A stretch of 64,000 nt of DNA from Magnetospirillum sp. UT-4 (GTDB lineage: Bacteria > Pseudomonadota > Alphaproteobacteria > Rhodospirillales > Magnetospirillaceae): contig NZ_CACVCG010000024.1 of NCBI RefSeq assembly GCF_902729435.1, positions 1 through 64,000 of the forward strand, written 5' to 3'. Every line of letters starts with the position of its first letter. Positions within the stretch are counted from its first letter, which is position 1. The position numbers and the translations under genes are program-made. Under the pieces are notes generated by a model, which was given only the letters and a program-made list of their open reading frames with translations, was not told the origin of the DNA and did no database searches. Of the stretch, positions 48,903 through 58,974 are shown piece by piece.

Positions 48903-51294
48903 CGGACCGATCGGCCCGCTGGCCCTGGCCTTGGGGGCAAGCGCGGCGGCATTGTCGGGGCTGGCGCTCGCCCAGGGCGGGCCGCTGCTGCTGCCGGTTG
49001 CCGCGGCGGCCGCCACCACCCTTGCCGCAATCGTCGTCACCGCCCGCCGCATGGCCCGCGCCGAGGCCGCCGCGGCGATCGCCGACCGCCTGGGCGGCGC
49101 CCTCGATTCCGAGACCCGCGCCTGCGTGCTGGCCGGCGAGGACGGCGCCGAGCTGTTCCGCAACGCCGCCGCCCGCCGCCTGCTGGGCGCCGCCGCCGAC
49201 CCGCTGGCGCCGCTGATGGATCGCGCCGCCGGCGACGATCACGTGCTGTCCGAGCTGGAGCGCCTGGCCGCAGCCGCGGTGGTTGGGGCGGTGCGGCGCA
49301 CCGAGGTGGCGCTGCCGGGTCCGGGCGGCGGCCGCGAATGGTACGCCCTCGAGGTCCGCCCGGCCGGCCGCGGCGCGGTCGCCTGGTTCGCCGAGGACGT
49401 GTCGGCGCGGCGCGCCATCGAGGAGACCCTGCGGCGCGAGAACGAATGGCTGGCCGATTTCATCGATTACCTGCCGGTGGGCTGCTATTCCGCCGATTCC
49501 GACGGCATCATCCGCAGCGTCAACTACCGCCTGGCGGAATGGCTGGGCGGCACCCCCTCCGAGTTGATCGGCCAGAGCCTCGAGGACGTGCTGGGCCGCA
49601 TCCCCGACCCCGAGGAGGAACGCACCGAGTTGCGCCTGATGGGCCGCGGCGGCGAGGTGTTCCAGGCGCTGGTCGCCCATTCGGTGTTCGACGAGGGCGG
49701 CGAGATCCGCACCCGCTCGGTGGTGGTCCGCGACATGGTCCCCGAGCACCAGTGGGAACGCGCGCTCAGGGCCGCCGAGCGGCGCTTCCGCTGGCTGTTC
49801 GACGACGCCCCCGTGGGCATCGCGCTGATCGAGCCGGACGGCGCCATCGGCACCTGCAACCTGGCCTTCCAGGCGATGATGGGCATCGACCACGACGGCA
49901 TGGTCGGCCGCCCGCTCACCGACCTGATCGCCGAGGACCAGCGCGCCGCCTCGGCCGACCAGCTGGCCAAGGTGCTGTCGGGATCGGTCACCGGCACCCA
50001 CCTGGAGGTCCGCCTGAAGGGCCGGCGCGAGCTGATCGCCCAGTTGTTCGTCAGCCCGACCCACGAGGACGGTGCCATCTCGGGCCTGATCATCCATTTC
50101 ATCGACGCCACCGAGCAGCGCAACCTGGAGGTCCAGTTCGCCCAGTCGCAGAAGATGCAGGCCATGGGCCAGCTGGCCGGCGGGGTGGCGCACGACTTCA
50201 ACAACCTGCTCACCGCCATGATCGGCTTCTGCGACCTGCTGCTGCAGCGCCACGGCGCCGGCGATCCCAGCTTCGCCGACATCATGCAGATCAAGCAGAA
50301 CGCCAACCGCGCCGCCGCCCTGGTACGCCAGCTGCTGGCCTTCTCGCGCCGCCAGGCGCTGCAGCCCCGGCTGCTGAACGTCACCGACGCCCTGGCCGAG
50401 CTCAACAACCTGCTGCGGCGCCTGCTGGGCGAGACCATCGAGCTGCGCATGGTGCACGGCCGCCAGCTGGGGCTGGTCCGCGTCGATCCCGGCCAGTTCG
50501 ACCAGGTCATCATCAACCTGGCGGTCAATGCCCGCGACGCCATGCCGGGCGGCGGCATCCTCACCATCCGCACCGGCGCCGTCACCGTCGATCAGCCGGT
50601 GCAGCGCGGCCCCGAGCTGATGCCCGCCGGCGACTACGTGCTGATCGAGGTCAGCGACACCGGCACCGGCATCCCCAAGGAGAATCTGGGCCGCATCTTC
50701 GAGCCCTTCTTCTCGACCAAGGAGGTGGGCGCCGGAACCGGGCTGGGCCTGTCCACCGTCTACGGCATCGTGCGCCAGACCGACGGCTTCGTGGTGGTGG
50801 AAAGCGAGCTGGGACAGGGCGCCGCCTTCTCCATCTACCTGCCGCGCATGGAAGCCGAGCCGGCCGCCGAGGAACCGCGCAAGCCGGCGGCCGCCGACCC
50901 CGCCGAACAGGCCGGCGCCGACCTCACCGGCTCGGGCACCATCCTGCTGGTGGAGGACGAGGACGCGGTGCGCCTGTTCGCCGGCCGCGCCCTCAGGAAC
51001 AAGGGCTACCGCGTCATCGAGGCGCGCTCCGGCGAGCAGGCCCTCGACGTGCTGCGCGGCGACGACCATATCGACGTGCTGATCTCCGACGTGGTGATGC
51101 CCGGCATGGACGGCGTCACCCTGGCCAAGCTGGTGCGCATGGAACGCCCGGCCATCAAGGTGATCCTGATCTCGGGCTATTCCGAGGACGTCGCCAGGAA
51201 CGGCATCGACCCCGATTCCGGCATCCACTTCCTGCCCAAGCCGTTCTCGCTGAAGCAGCTGGCCGGCGCGGTCAAGCTGGTGACGGGCGGGTAG
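48892..51294 (+). CDS. cckA: Hybrid histidine kinase CckA
   Basis: An 800-residue hybrid kinase. Two membrane helices near the N-terminus (about 8-50) are followed by two PAS domains (about 180-300 and 300-420), HisKA with GGVAHDFNNLLTAMIGFCDL (about 430), HATPase with GTGIPKENLGRIFEPFF, and a receiver domain (about 680-800, TILLVEDEDAVRLFAGRAL, LISDVVMPGMDG). The architecture and the CckA-type H-box match the master cell-cycle kinase that acts through ChpT and CtrA. Start TTG 48892 lies within the flhB 3' end and follows AAGGG. The link to flagellar genes fits the CtrA role in motility in Rhodospirillales. Confidence 0.9.
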   Translation: MRTDGPIGPLALALGASAAALSGLALAQGGPLLLPVAAAAATTLAAIVVTARRMARAEAAAAIADRLGGALDSETRACVLAGEDGAELFRNAAARRLLGAAADPLAPLMDRAAGDDHVLSELERLAAAAVVGAVRRTEVALPGPGGGREWYALEVRPAGRGAVAWFAEDVSARRAIEETLRRENEWLADFIDYLPVGCYSADSDGIIRSVNYRLAEWLGGTPSELIGQSLEDVLGRIPDPEEERTELRLMGRGGEVFQALVAHSVFDEGGEIRTRSVVVRDMVPEHQWERALRAAERRFRWLFDDAPVGIALIEPDGAIGTCNLAFQAMMGIDHDGMVGRPLTDLIAEDQRAASADQLAKVLSGSVTGTHLEVRLKGRRELIAQLFVSPTHEDGAISGLIIHFIDATEQRNLEVQFAQSQKMQAMGQLAGGVAHDFNNLLTAMIGFCDLLLQRHGAGDPSFADIMQIKQNANRAAALVRQLLAFSRRQALQPRLLNVTDALAELNNLLRRLLGETIELRMVHGRQLGLVRVDPGQFDQVIINLAVNARDAMPGGGILTIRTGAVTVDQPVQRGPELMPAGDYVLIEVSDTGTGIPKENLGRIFEPFFSTKEVGAGTGLGLSTVYGIVRQTDGFVVVESELGQGAAFSIYLPRMEAEPAAEEPRKPAAADPAEQAGADLTGSGTILLVEDEDAVRLFAGRALRNKGYRVIEARSGEQALDVLRGDDHIDVLISDVVMPGMDGVTLAKLVRMERPAIKVILISGYSEDVARNGIDPDSGIHFLPKPFSLKQLAGAVKLVTGG

Positions 51295-51297
51295 GGC

Positions 51298-52176
51298 TCA
51301 ACGAAAGGCCAAGCGTCTAAGTGGTTCTCTGTATTTGTTAATAAGCGCAAGAGGACTTTCGTAGCCGGAGAAAAATGCTTGAGAGTCGTAGCCATTTTCC
51401 GGGTCAAGCTTAGCAGCATTTCTAACTATGTGTATGTCCTTGCGACTAACCTGCCGAGAGGCCCCGTGATATCCAATATGCGCAATGCGTGTGGGTGAAA
51501 TTTCTTTACCGGACAACGCATCAAGGTATCTGACGAGATCGATTCTGTTGTGCTTTGGATTTTCTAGGCGCATTCCGTGTTTGTGTAATATTTGATCTAA
51601 CTCCCTATATGTAATAAGCTTCATGGAAAGGTCTATTTCTCGCGTATGGCGCCGCAAAAATTTTGCAATAACGTCTACTCCTTCATCTGTATTCCCGGCG
51701 TCTTTGGTGGTATATCGCCTCAAGTTGTTATTCGCTATATCGACCGCAAAATCCTCATAGGTCTCGTGTGAAACCGTTGGTGTTCTACCGATTTTCTGAA
51801 GATGCAGAATGGACACGAGAAATGCGGTCCTTTTATTTGCGTCATGAAAAGGATGATTCTTGATGAGGCCAAGCATTAATGTTGCGCACACGTGAATGCG
51901 GCTTGTCCACTTTGGCTTTCCGCCGAATTCAACAAATTGCCGGCTAAGGGCAGAGTGAAGAAGGTCAATATTTTTTGGGCCTAGTCCGCCGAGACCCTCC
52001 CCCGTTTTTGCAAAAAATTCGGCCAGCAGAAAATGTGCTTCCAATACGTCACTAATGCCAATCGTGGTGTCCCCGGCGTATTGGTCGTCAGGACCAACCT
52101 GACGCTTCCATCTCTCATGCTCACTCTTGACGTATGCAACTACGTCATTCAACGTCGATCTTCTGTTGTGTGACAT
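51298..52176 (-). CDS. Fic/Doc-family protein, A/T-rich and probably acquired
   Basis: A 292-residue protein with the Fic core motif HPFHDANKRTAF (about residue 125), which carries the catalytic His and the anion-binding Asn-Lys-Arg, as in Doc-type death-on-curing proteins that phosphorylate or AMPylate targets. An N-terminal helical part precedes it. The last 130 residues are unassigned (MKLITYRELDQILHKHGMRL, EISPTRIAHIGYHGASRQVS) and could bind DNA or an inhibitor. No antitoxin gene is visible. The gene is far richer in A and T than all neighbours, a sign of transfer. Start 52176 is chosen as the first ATG; a TTG at 52200 is possible. It lies between cckA and recA and points away from recA. 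Confidence 0.75.
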   Translation of the reverse strand: MSHNRRSTLNDVVAYVKSEHERWKRQVGPDDQYAGDTTIGISDVLEAHFLLAEFFAKTGEGLGGLGPKNIDLLHSALSRQFVEFGGKPKWTSRIHVCATLMLGLIKNHPFHDANKRTAFLVSILHLQKIGRTPTVSHETYEDFAVDIANNNLRRYTTKDAGNTDEGVDVIAKFLRRHTREIDLSMKLITYRELDQILHKHGMRLENPKHNRIDLVRYLDALSGKEISPTRIAHIGYHGASRQVSRKDIHIVRNAAKLDPENGYDSQAFFSGYESPLALINKYREPLRRLAFR

Positions 52177-52229
52177 GGGGCACCAGTAGACCTGTTTCAA
52201 ATCAGTAAATCACTGACATACCACCTATT

Positions 52230-52255
52230 GGTGTTTTTGTACAGCCAAAAACACC
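52230..52255. promoter_or_regulatory. Inverted repeat upstream of the Fic/Doc gene
   Basis: A perfect 10-bp inverted repeat (GGTGTTTTTG with CAAAAACACC, 6-base loop) lies about 55 bases upstream of the gene, next to a smaller one (CACC-TATT-GGTG, 52222-52233). It may be an operator, or mark the end of the acquired segment, since sequence beyond 52256 returns to high G/C. Confidence 0.45.
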
Positions 52256-52363
52256 ATTCGCTTTCACCATGCCCGGCCTGCCGCCGCTGCCGATGATGGA
52301 CTATGTGCTGTATTGCGCCGATGACAACGCGGCGCAAACGCACAGCCTGGCCACCCAGATTGC

Positions 52364-52378
52364 GAACCGCATGCGAAC
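52364..52378. promoter_or_regulatory. SOS box (LexA site) upstream of recA
   Basis: GAAC-N7-GAAC at 52364-52378 is the reverse complement of GTTC-N7-GTTC, the LexA site of alphaproteobacteria. A near copy with a 6-base spacer lies at 52386-52399. Both precede recA by 95-130 bases, where an SOS operator is expected. A possible promoter downstream is TTGCGT (52407-52412) with TACTCT (52429-52434), spacer 16. Confidence 0.7.
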
Positions 52379-52493
52379 TCTAGCGGAACATACGTGAACA
52401 TTCCTGTTGCGTTCTGGAACGAAGTGTGTACTCTTGGTCGCACGAACCAGATTGCGCCGCCGGGCGCGACGGGATACATGAAGGGGAACGGCC

Positions 52494-53570
<1,077 letters not shown>

Positions 53571-53593
53571 GCCCGGCCGAAGAATAGGCCCGA

Positions 53594-53677
53594 CGTCGTC
53601 CCCGCGAAAGCGGGGACCCAGGGGTGCACCGCCGGCTTGCCCGCGACTCCTGGGTTCCCGCCTGTGCGGGAACGACG
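53594..53677. repeat. REP-like inverted repeat between recA and rlmN
   Basis: Two facing arms (CGTCGTCCCCGCGAAAGCGG and its counterpart ending in CGACG) each hold a small hairpin (TCCCCGC-GAAA-GCGGGGA; TTCCCGC-CTGT-GCGGGAA). This type of intergenic repeat is widespread in proteobacteria. It might act as a terminator for recA. Confidence 0.75.
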
Positions 53678-53753
53678 GTCCTGGGGACGGACGGATCGGT
53701 ACCCGACACCACTCCCCTTGCACCCGACCGGCCGGACCTCCTATGTTCCCGCC

Positions 53754-54917
53754 ATGACCGAAGACACTCGCACAAATCTTACCGGGCGCACCAACCTGAT
53801 CGGGCTGTCGCGCACCGAGCTGGAGGCCGAGATGGCCGCCATCGGCGAGAAGCCGTTCCGCGCCAAGCAGCTGTGGCACTGGCTGTACAACCGGGGCGAG
53901 ACCGACTTCGCCCGCATGACCTCGATCTCCAAGATCATGCAGGGCAAGCTGGCGGAACGCTATGTGGTGTACCGCCCGGTGGTCGAGCGCGATCTGGTCT
54001 CGGCCGACACCACCCGCAAATGGCTGCTGAAATTCGCCGACGGCAACGAGGCCGAGACCGTCTACATCCCCGACGAGGACGAGGAGCGCGGCGCCGTCTG
54101 CATCAGCACCCAGGTCGGCTGCACCTTGACCTGCCGCTTCTGCCACACCGGCACCCAGCTGCTGGTGCGCAACCTCTCTGCCGCCGAGATCGTCGGCCAG
54201 TTCCTGGTCGCCCGCGACGCCTATGGCGAATGGCCGACGCCCGACGATTCGGTGCGGCGGCTGTCCAACGTGGTGGTGATGGGCATGGGCGAGCCGCTGT
54301 ACAATTTCGACAACGTCGCCACCGCCCTGAAGATCGTCATGGATGGCGACGGTATCGGCGTGTCGAAGCGCCGCATCACCCTGTCGACCTCCGGGGTGGT
54401 GCCGATGATGGCCCGCTGCGGCGAGGAGCTGGGGGTCAACCTCGCCATTTCGCTGCACGCGGTCACCGACGAGGTGCGTGACCGCATCATGCCCATCAAC
54501 AAGAAATATCCGCTGGCCGAGCTGATGGCCGCCTGCCGCGCCTATCCCGGCGCCTCCAACGCCCGCCGCATCACCTTCGAGTACGTGATGCTGAAGGGGG
54601 TCAACGATTCCGCCGCCGATGCCCGCCAGCTGCTTCGCCTAATCAAGGGGCTGCCGGCCAAGTTCAACCTGATCCCGTTCAATCCGTGGCCGGGCGCGCC
54701 TTACGACTGCTCCGACGCCAAGACCATCCGGGCCTTCTCGGACATCCTGCAGGATGCCGGCTATTCCGCCCCCATCCGCAAGTCGCGCGGCCAGGACATC
54801 ATGGCCGCCTGCGGCCAGCTGCGCTCGGACTCGCAGCGGGTCAGGTGCTCGCGCCAGCAGGACCGCCTGGCCGCCGGCATCGCCGACGACCACGGCCCCC
54901 AGCCGGCGGCGCCTTGA
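53754..54917 (+). CDS. rlmN: Dual-specificity RNA methyltransferase RlmN
   Basis: A 387-residue radical SAM enzyme that methylates A2503 of 23S rRNA and A37 of some tRNAs. The cluster motif [11 protein letters not shown] (three Cys) is clear, as are [35 protein letters not shown] and the C-terminal CGQLR with the methyl-carrying cysteine. The start at 53754 gives the usual length. A copy of the TA-flanked palindromic repeat begins six bases after the stop. Confidence 0.95.
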   Translation: MTEDTRTNLTGRTNLIGLSRTELEAEMAAIGEKPFRAKQLWHWLYNRGETDFARMTSISKIMQGKLAERYVVYRPVVERDLVSADTTRKWLLKFADGNEAETVYIPDEDEERGAVCISTQVGCTLTCRFCHTGTQLLVRNLSAAEIVGQFLVARDAYGEWPTPDDSVRRLSNVVVMGMGEPLYNFDNVATALKIVMDGDGIGVSKRRITLSTSGVVPMMARCGEELGVNLAISLHAVTDEVRDRIMPINKKYPLAELMAACRAYPGASNARRITFEYVMLKGVNDSAADARQLLRLIKGLPAKFNLIPFNPWPGAPYDCSDAKTIRAFSDILQDAGYSAPIRKSRGQDIMAACGQLRSDSQRVRCSRQQDRLAAGIADDHGPQPAAP

Positions 54918-54922
54918 GTTTC

Positions 54923-55001
54923 TAGAGCCGGATGCTATCAGGTTGAATCGCGAGGCGATCCAACCTGATAGCTGAATCCGCCTCTAAATCAATAAATTAG
55001 A
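54923..55001. repeat. Palindromic repeat, copy B (unit 1 only)
   Basis: One 64-bp TA-bounded unit (54923-54986) with a 12-bp stem (GCTATCAGGTTG with CAACCTGATAGC) and an inner ATCGC-GAG-GCGAT extension, followed by the A/T-rich linker AAATCAATAAATTAGA found in all copies. Unit 2 is absent. The linker supplies the TAA stop (54997-54999, minus strand) of the porin-like gene. Confidence 0.75.
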
Positions 55002-55587
55002 ACCGGACCCCCAACCCCGCCCCCAGGCGGAAGTCGGATTCGCCCGCGCCGGACTCGTATTCGGCCCGGCTGGCGGCAGCGAAGCCGCCCAGGCTGAGCG
55101 AGGGGGTCACCGGGTGGGTGAAGGACAGCGACAGCGACAGGTCGCCGGCGGCAGGGTGATAGCCGGCATCGCCCAACACGGAATGCTGCAGGTTGGGACT
55201 GAAGGTGCCGCCCGTCGTCGCCCAGTCATAGCCCAGCCGCAGCGCCGTGGTGCCGTCCAGGCCCAGCAGGCCGCCGCTGTAGGCGGCGACAATGTCCGCC
55301 GAAGCGGTATAGGCCTGGCCCGACGGCGCCGACATCAGCGACGACGACAGCGACAGGGTGTCCTGGACCGCATAGGCGACGAAGCCGCCCAAGGCCATGT
55401 GCCCCGCGGTCGCATCGGACTGGGCGCCGAAACTGAACGGCCCGGCGGTCAGCAGCTCGGCGCGCGTCCCGCCGGCGGTATCCAGCGGATCGATGCCGCC
55501 GGCCACCAGACGCGACCGCCCGGGCTCGCCGGCAAAGGCGGGCGCGGCGGCGGCAAGCAGGAGGGCGACGGCGACCAGGGTTCTCAT
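54997..55587 (-). CDS. Exported porin-like beta-barrel protein
   Basis: A 196-residue protein with a signal peptide (cleaved after AFAG) and an alternating hydrophobic pattern typical of outer-membrane strands (HMALGGFVAYAVQDTLSLSS, LRLGYDWATTGG, LSLGGFAAASRAEY, DFRLGAGLGVRF). The C-terminal Phe fits the outer-membrane insertion signal. No named family recognised. The stop codon lies in a repeat element; the true ancestral end may have been longer. Convergent with rlmN. Confidence 0.65.
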   Translation of the reverse strand: MRTLVAVALLLAAAAPAFAGEPGRSRLVAGGIDPLDTAGGTRAELLTAGPFSFGAQSDATAGHMALGGFVAYAVQDTLSLSSSLMSAPSGQAYTASADIVAAYSGGLLGLDGTTALRLGYDWATTGGTFSPNLQHSVLGDAGYHPAAGDLSLSLSFTHPVTPSLSLGGFAAASRAEYESGAGESDFRLGAGLGVRF

Positions 55588-55673
55588 GGGCCGAAATATA
55601 GTGCCGCCGCCGCGAAAGCGGAAGGCAGCCGGCCATCGGGCGGGGTAGTATGTTTCACGCTGTGGCGGCGGCG

Positions 55674-56510
55674 CTACACCACCCCGGGATCGGCCCCACC
55701 CTCCGGCGGCGGTTCGGCGGCGCTTTCGGCCTGGCCGCGCAGGCGCCGGAAGGCGCGCACCGCCACCGGAATCAGCGCGATATAGGCGACGCCGACCACC
55801 GCCAGGGTCAGCCACGGTTCGGTGACCAGGAAGGCGGCCGTCAGGCCGACCACCAGCAGCATGGGCAGTACCCAGGTATTGGGCACCCGCACCTTCTTGA
55901 ACGAGAAGGTGGGGATGGTGCTGACCATCAGCAGCGAGACGCCGGTGAGGACCACCGCCACCACCGCCGGCCGGTCGAAGAAGCCGGTGCCGAACTCGAA
56001 GCTGGCGACCATGGGCAGCAGCGTCAGGCCGGCCGCCGCCGGGGCCGGCACGCCGGTGAAGAAATTGTAGGCATAGGGCGGCAGGTCGGGCTGGCCCAGC
56101 ATGGTGTTGAAGCGGGCGAGCCTGAGGGCGCAGCACACCGTGTACAGCAGCACCAGGGCCCAGCCCAGCCCGCCGGCCCCCTGCATGGTCCACAGGTAGA
56201 GCAGAACCGCCGGGGCGACCCCGAAGCAGACGAAGTCGGACAGCGAATCCAGCTCGGCGCCGAATTTCGAGGTGCCCTGCAGCAGCCGCGCCACCCGGCC
56301 GTCCAGTCCGTCCAGCACCGCCGCCAGGATGATCGCCAGCACCGCGTGCTCCCACTTCTCGTGCAGGCCGAAGCGGATGGAGGTGAGCCCGGCGCACAGG
56401 GCCAGCAGGGTCAGGATGTTGGGGATCAGGCGATTGATGGACAGCCCCGGAATCCGCGGCGGGCGGATGATGCGGCGGCGGCGGGGGCGGCCGGGCCTGG
56501 GCTTGAACAT
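55674..56510 (-). CDS. pssA: CDP-diacylglycerol-serine O-phosphatidyltransferase
   Basis: A 278-residue integral membrane enzyme that makes phosphatidylserine. The CDP-alcohol phosphotransferase motif D-G-x2-A-R-x8-G-x3-D-x3-D appears as DGLDGRVARLLQGTSKFGAEL followed by DSLSD. About eight membrane helices follow. The Arg-rich N-terminus is cytoplasmic. The ATG overlaps the TGA of psd by one base. The pair makes phosphatidylethanolamine in two steps. Confidence 0.94.
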   Translation of the reverse strand: MFKPRPGRPRRRRIIRPPRIPGLSINRLIPNILTLLALCAGLTSIRFGLHEKWEHAVLAIILAAVLDGLDGRVARLLQGTSKFGAELDSLSDFVCFGVAPAVLLYLWTMQGAGGLGWALVLLYTVCCALRLARFNTMLGQPDLPPYAYNFFTGVPAPAAAGLTLLPMVASFEFGTGFFDRPAVVAVVLTGVSLLMVSTIPTFSFKKVRVPNTWVLPMLLVVGLTAAFLVTEPWLTLAVVGVAYIALIPVAVRAFRRLRGQAESAAEPPPEGGADPGVV

Positions 56511-57217
56511 CAGCGCACGTCCCCGGAGCGGGCGGGCTCGGCCGAGGCGATGTCGGCCAGCACGGTCTCGCCGGCGATGCAGCGCTGGCCGCAGACCACC
56601 TGCGACGCCACGCCGTCGGGCAGGTAGACATCGACGCGGCTGCCGAAACGGATCAGCCCGAAGCGCTCGCCGGCCCGCACCTCCTGGTTCTCGCTCAGGT
56701 CGCACTTGATGCGCCGCGCCACCAGCCCGGCGATCTGGACGAAGGCGACCTGGCGGCCATCGGCCAGGTCGAGGCGCACCGCCATCCGCTCGTTGTCGTC
56801 GCTGGCCTTGTCCAGCGCCGCGTTGAGGAACTTGCCGGGGCGATAGGCCAGGCGGGCGACGCGGCCGTCGATGGGGACGCGGTTGACGTGCACGTCGAAC
56901 ACGCTCATGAACACCGAGATGCGCAGGCGCGGCTCGGTGCCCATGTCCAGCTCGGCCGGCGGCACCGCCTGGCCCAGCATGCACACCACGCCGTCTGCGG
57001 GGCTGATGACCAGCCCGTCGCGGGTCGCGGTGACGCGGTCGGGATTGCGGAAGAAATAAAGGCACCACAGCGTCGCCAGCAGGCCCAGCCAGCCCAGCGG
57101 CTCCCAGACCAGGCCGAGCAGCAGGGCGCCGAGGGCGAACAAAGCGACGAACGGCCAACCCTCGCGGTGGATGGGCGTCCAGATGTAACGGGCGATGGAG
57201 ATTTCCTGAACCTGCAC
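56510..57217 (-). CDS. psd: Phosphatidylserine decarboxylase
   Basis: A 235-residue enzyme of the short, archaeal-type Psd group that decarboxylates phosphatidylserine. Two N-terminal membrane helices precede the domain with [21 protein letters not shown] and the self-cleavage site [11 protein letters not shown], where the Ser becomes the pyruvoyl group. Start GTG 57217 is chosen because GAGG lies eight bases upstream; upstream in-frame codons lack support. Followed by pssA. Confidence 0.94.
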   Translation of the reverse strand: MQVQEISIARYIWTPIHREGWPFVALFALGALLLGLVWEPLGWLGLLATLWCLYFFRNPDRVTATRDGLVISPADGVVCMLGQAVPPAELDMGTEPRLRISVFMSVFDVHVNRVPIDGRVARLAYRPGKFLNAALDKASDDNERMAVRLDLADGRQVAFVQIAGLVARRIKCDLSENQEVRAGERFGLIRFGSRVDVYLPDGVASQVVCGQRCIAGETVLADIASAEPARSGDVR

Positions 57218-57360
57218 GGGGTGGCCTCGTTCTGGCGAAAGCGGCGCATCATAGCGGGCGCCGACCGCTACGTTAATACCTCGGTTTCGTTCCGGCGTTC
57301 GCGGTTTTATCGCCGCCCGCGGCATGGTAGTGTCACACTTGGTTTGCTGATGGTTCCCGG

Positions 57361-57855
57361 ATGTCTGTTCCCAAGCACGTCGTCATCGGCGGCATCTGCC
57401 TGCCCATGGACCTGGAAAGCATGGAAACGCTGCCGCTCGATGCCGGCGGCGTCTCCAAGTTCGACTTCGTCTATCGCGGCATCCACGTCGCCGTGCGCTA
57501 CCAGGAAGAGGGCGAGGCCAGCCATGCGAAGCTGGTCGCCGATGTCGGGCCGATGCCCTTCACCGCCGAATCGCCGGCCGCCCGCTCGGGCCTGGGCCAG
57601 ATCATGGTGTCGGCCAACGACGCGTTGGGAGCGTGCTTCCGCCTTACCCCGGCCGGTCGCATCCTGCTGGGCGGCGACATCACGGTGGTCCGCCCGGTGA
57701 CCGCCACCCACCTGTTCTCGGCGGTCGCCACCTTCCTGGCGCGTGCCACGCCCTATCTCGACCTCATCGCCGTGTTCGTCAGCCCGCCGCTGGCCGGCGA
57801 GGCCGAGGGCGGCGCCCTGCGCCCGGAATGGCATCGCCGCTCGGTGGGCGCCTGA
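57361..57855 (+). CDS. Hypothetical protein, possibly YbjN/CesT-like fold
   Basis: A 164-residue soluble protein. The middle part ([46 protein letters not shown]) has the strand-helix rhythm of the YbjN/secretion-chaperone fold, in which a loop region, a central helix and a long last helix alternate. This is only a resemblance. It is transcribed divergently from psd, with a 143-base spacer. No clear ribosome site is seen before the ATG. Confidence 0.5.
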   Translation: MSVPKHVVIGGICLPMDLESMETLPLDAGGVSKFDFVYRGIHVAVRYQEEGEASHAKLVADVGPMPFTAESPAARSGLGQIMVSANDALGACFRLTPAGRILLGGDITVVRPVTATHLFSAVATFLARATPYLDLIAVFVSPPLAGEAEGGALRPEWHRRSVGA

Positions 57856-57902
57856 ACCATCCCCTCCCCATCAGGGGCCCCTCCTGATCACGGAAAGGGC
57901 CG

Positions 57903-58835
57903 TCACTTCGCTGCGGGTTGGGTGACCTGACCGGGCAGCACCGGGGCGGGATCGCGCTTCTGGCCGCCGGCCTTGTAGATGACGGTGGTGCCGGAGTCAC
58001 CGTCTCCCAGCTTGCGTCCGATGCGCAGCACCACGTTGCCGCCGGTGACGGCCATCGGGGCGGTGCCGGCGGCGGTTTCCACCTCGGCCTCGTAGGGGGC
58101 TTCGACGCGGGCCTTGACGCGGCCGCGCTCGTCCACCAGGTCGGCGCGCAGGGCGCGGGTCGCCGGCGCCACCGCCTTGGGACGGACCCGCCAGGTGCCC
58201 TCCTCGTCGGCGACGGCGCGCCCGAGGAAGCGATTGTCGCCGTAGACCTGAACGGCGCCGCCGGCCGGGGCACGGCCGCCGATGAAGATGCGGCCCTTGG
58301 TCTCGCGATCGAGGATGTCGATGGACAGCCCGCCCTCGCCGACGCTGGCCCCCGACAGCAGGCGGGCACCGCCCTCGGCCAGCGGCTTGACGGCATAGGC
58401 GGGTTCCGAGCCCGCCTCGGGGACCACCAGGATCACCGGATTGGCGGCGGCGACGGTGGCGCCGGTGGGATTGATGGCGACCAGCCCGAGATGGTGCGGT
58501 CCGGGAGCCATCGGCAGTTCGGGGACGAACACCCATTCGCCGCGGCCGTCGGCGACGGTGCGGCCCAGCAAGCGCTCGCCGTCGCGGATCACCATTTCGG
58601 CCTTGGGCATGGCGTGGCCGGCGATGACCGCATCGCCCTTCTCGCCGATGCGGACCACGTCGAAGCCCGGCGCCGGGCCGGTGCTCCCCGGATTCGCCGG
58701 CTGGGCGGCCGGCGGCAGCGACGCCGGCGGCGGGGGATAGCTGCGGGTGTCGTCGCGCTCCAGCGACAGCGCCAGCACCACGGCAACGGCCGCGGCCACG
58801 AAACCGACCATGGAGACGAGGAACGGACGGGTCAA
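57903..58835 (-). CDS. Membrane-anchored periplasmic protein with Ig-like repeats
   Basis: A protein of about 310 residues with a signal anchor (TRPFLVSMVGFVAAAVAVVL), a Pro-rich spacer and at least two repeats of a beta-sandwich type: GHAMPKAEMVIRDGERLLG with TVADGRGEWVFVPE, and GRAPAGGAVQVYGDNRFLG with AVADEEGTWRVRPK. The repeated D-x-x-G-x-W motif is seen in alphaproteobacterial envelope proteins that often also carry LysM, which is absent here. The start is uncertain: TTG 58835 or ATG 58811; the open frame extends to 58904. Confidence 0.6.
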   Translation of the reverse strand: MTRPFLVSMVGFVAAAVAVVLALSLERDDTRSYPPPPASLPPAAQPANPGSTGPAPGFDVVRIGEKGDAVIAGHAMPKAEMVIRDGERLLGRTVADGRGEWVFVPELPMAPGPHHLGLVAINPTGATVAAANPVILVVPEAGSEPAYAVKPLAEGGARLLSGASVGEGGLSIDILDRETKGRIFIGGRAPAGGAVQVYGDNRFLGRAVADEEGTWRVRPKAVAPATRALRADLVDERGRVKARVEAPYEAEVETAAGTAPMAVTGGNVVLRIGRKLGDGDSGTTVIYKAGGQKRDPAPVLPGQVTQPAAK

Positions 58836-58974
58836 GGGACAGCCCAAGCGGCGCTGACAACGGAAGCCTACCCTAACGACTCGCGGGCGACCGGGCAACC
58901 CCATGCGGCATTGCCTTGACCAACCGCCCCGGCGCTATGAGAATCGGCGCAGGACGTCACGGCAGGAGGCCCCC

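Noticed and set aside
52269-52397. A 42-codon open frame (MPGLPPLPMMDYVL...) between the Fic gene and recA
   Set aside because: It covers the SOS box of recA, has no clear ribosome site and no recognisable family. It could be a remnant of a gene cut by the insertion, but this cannot be shown.
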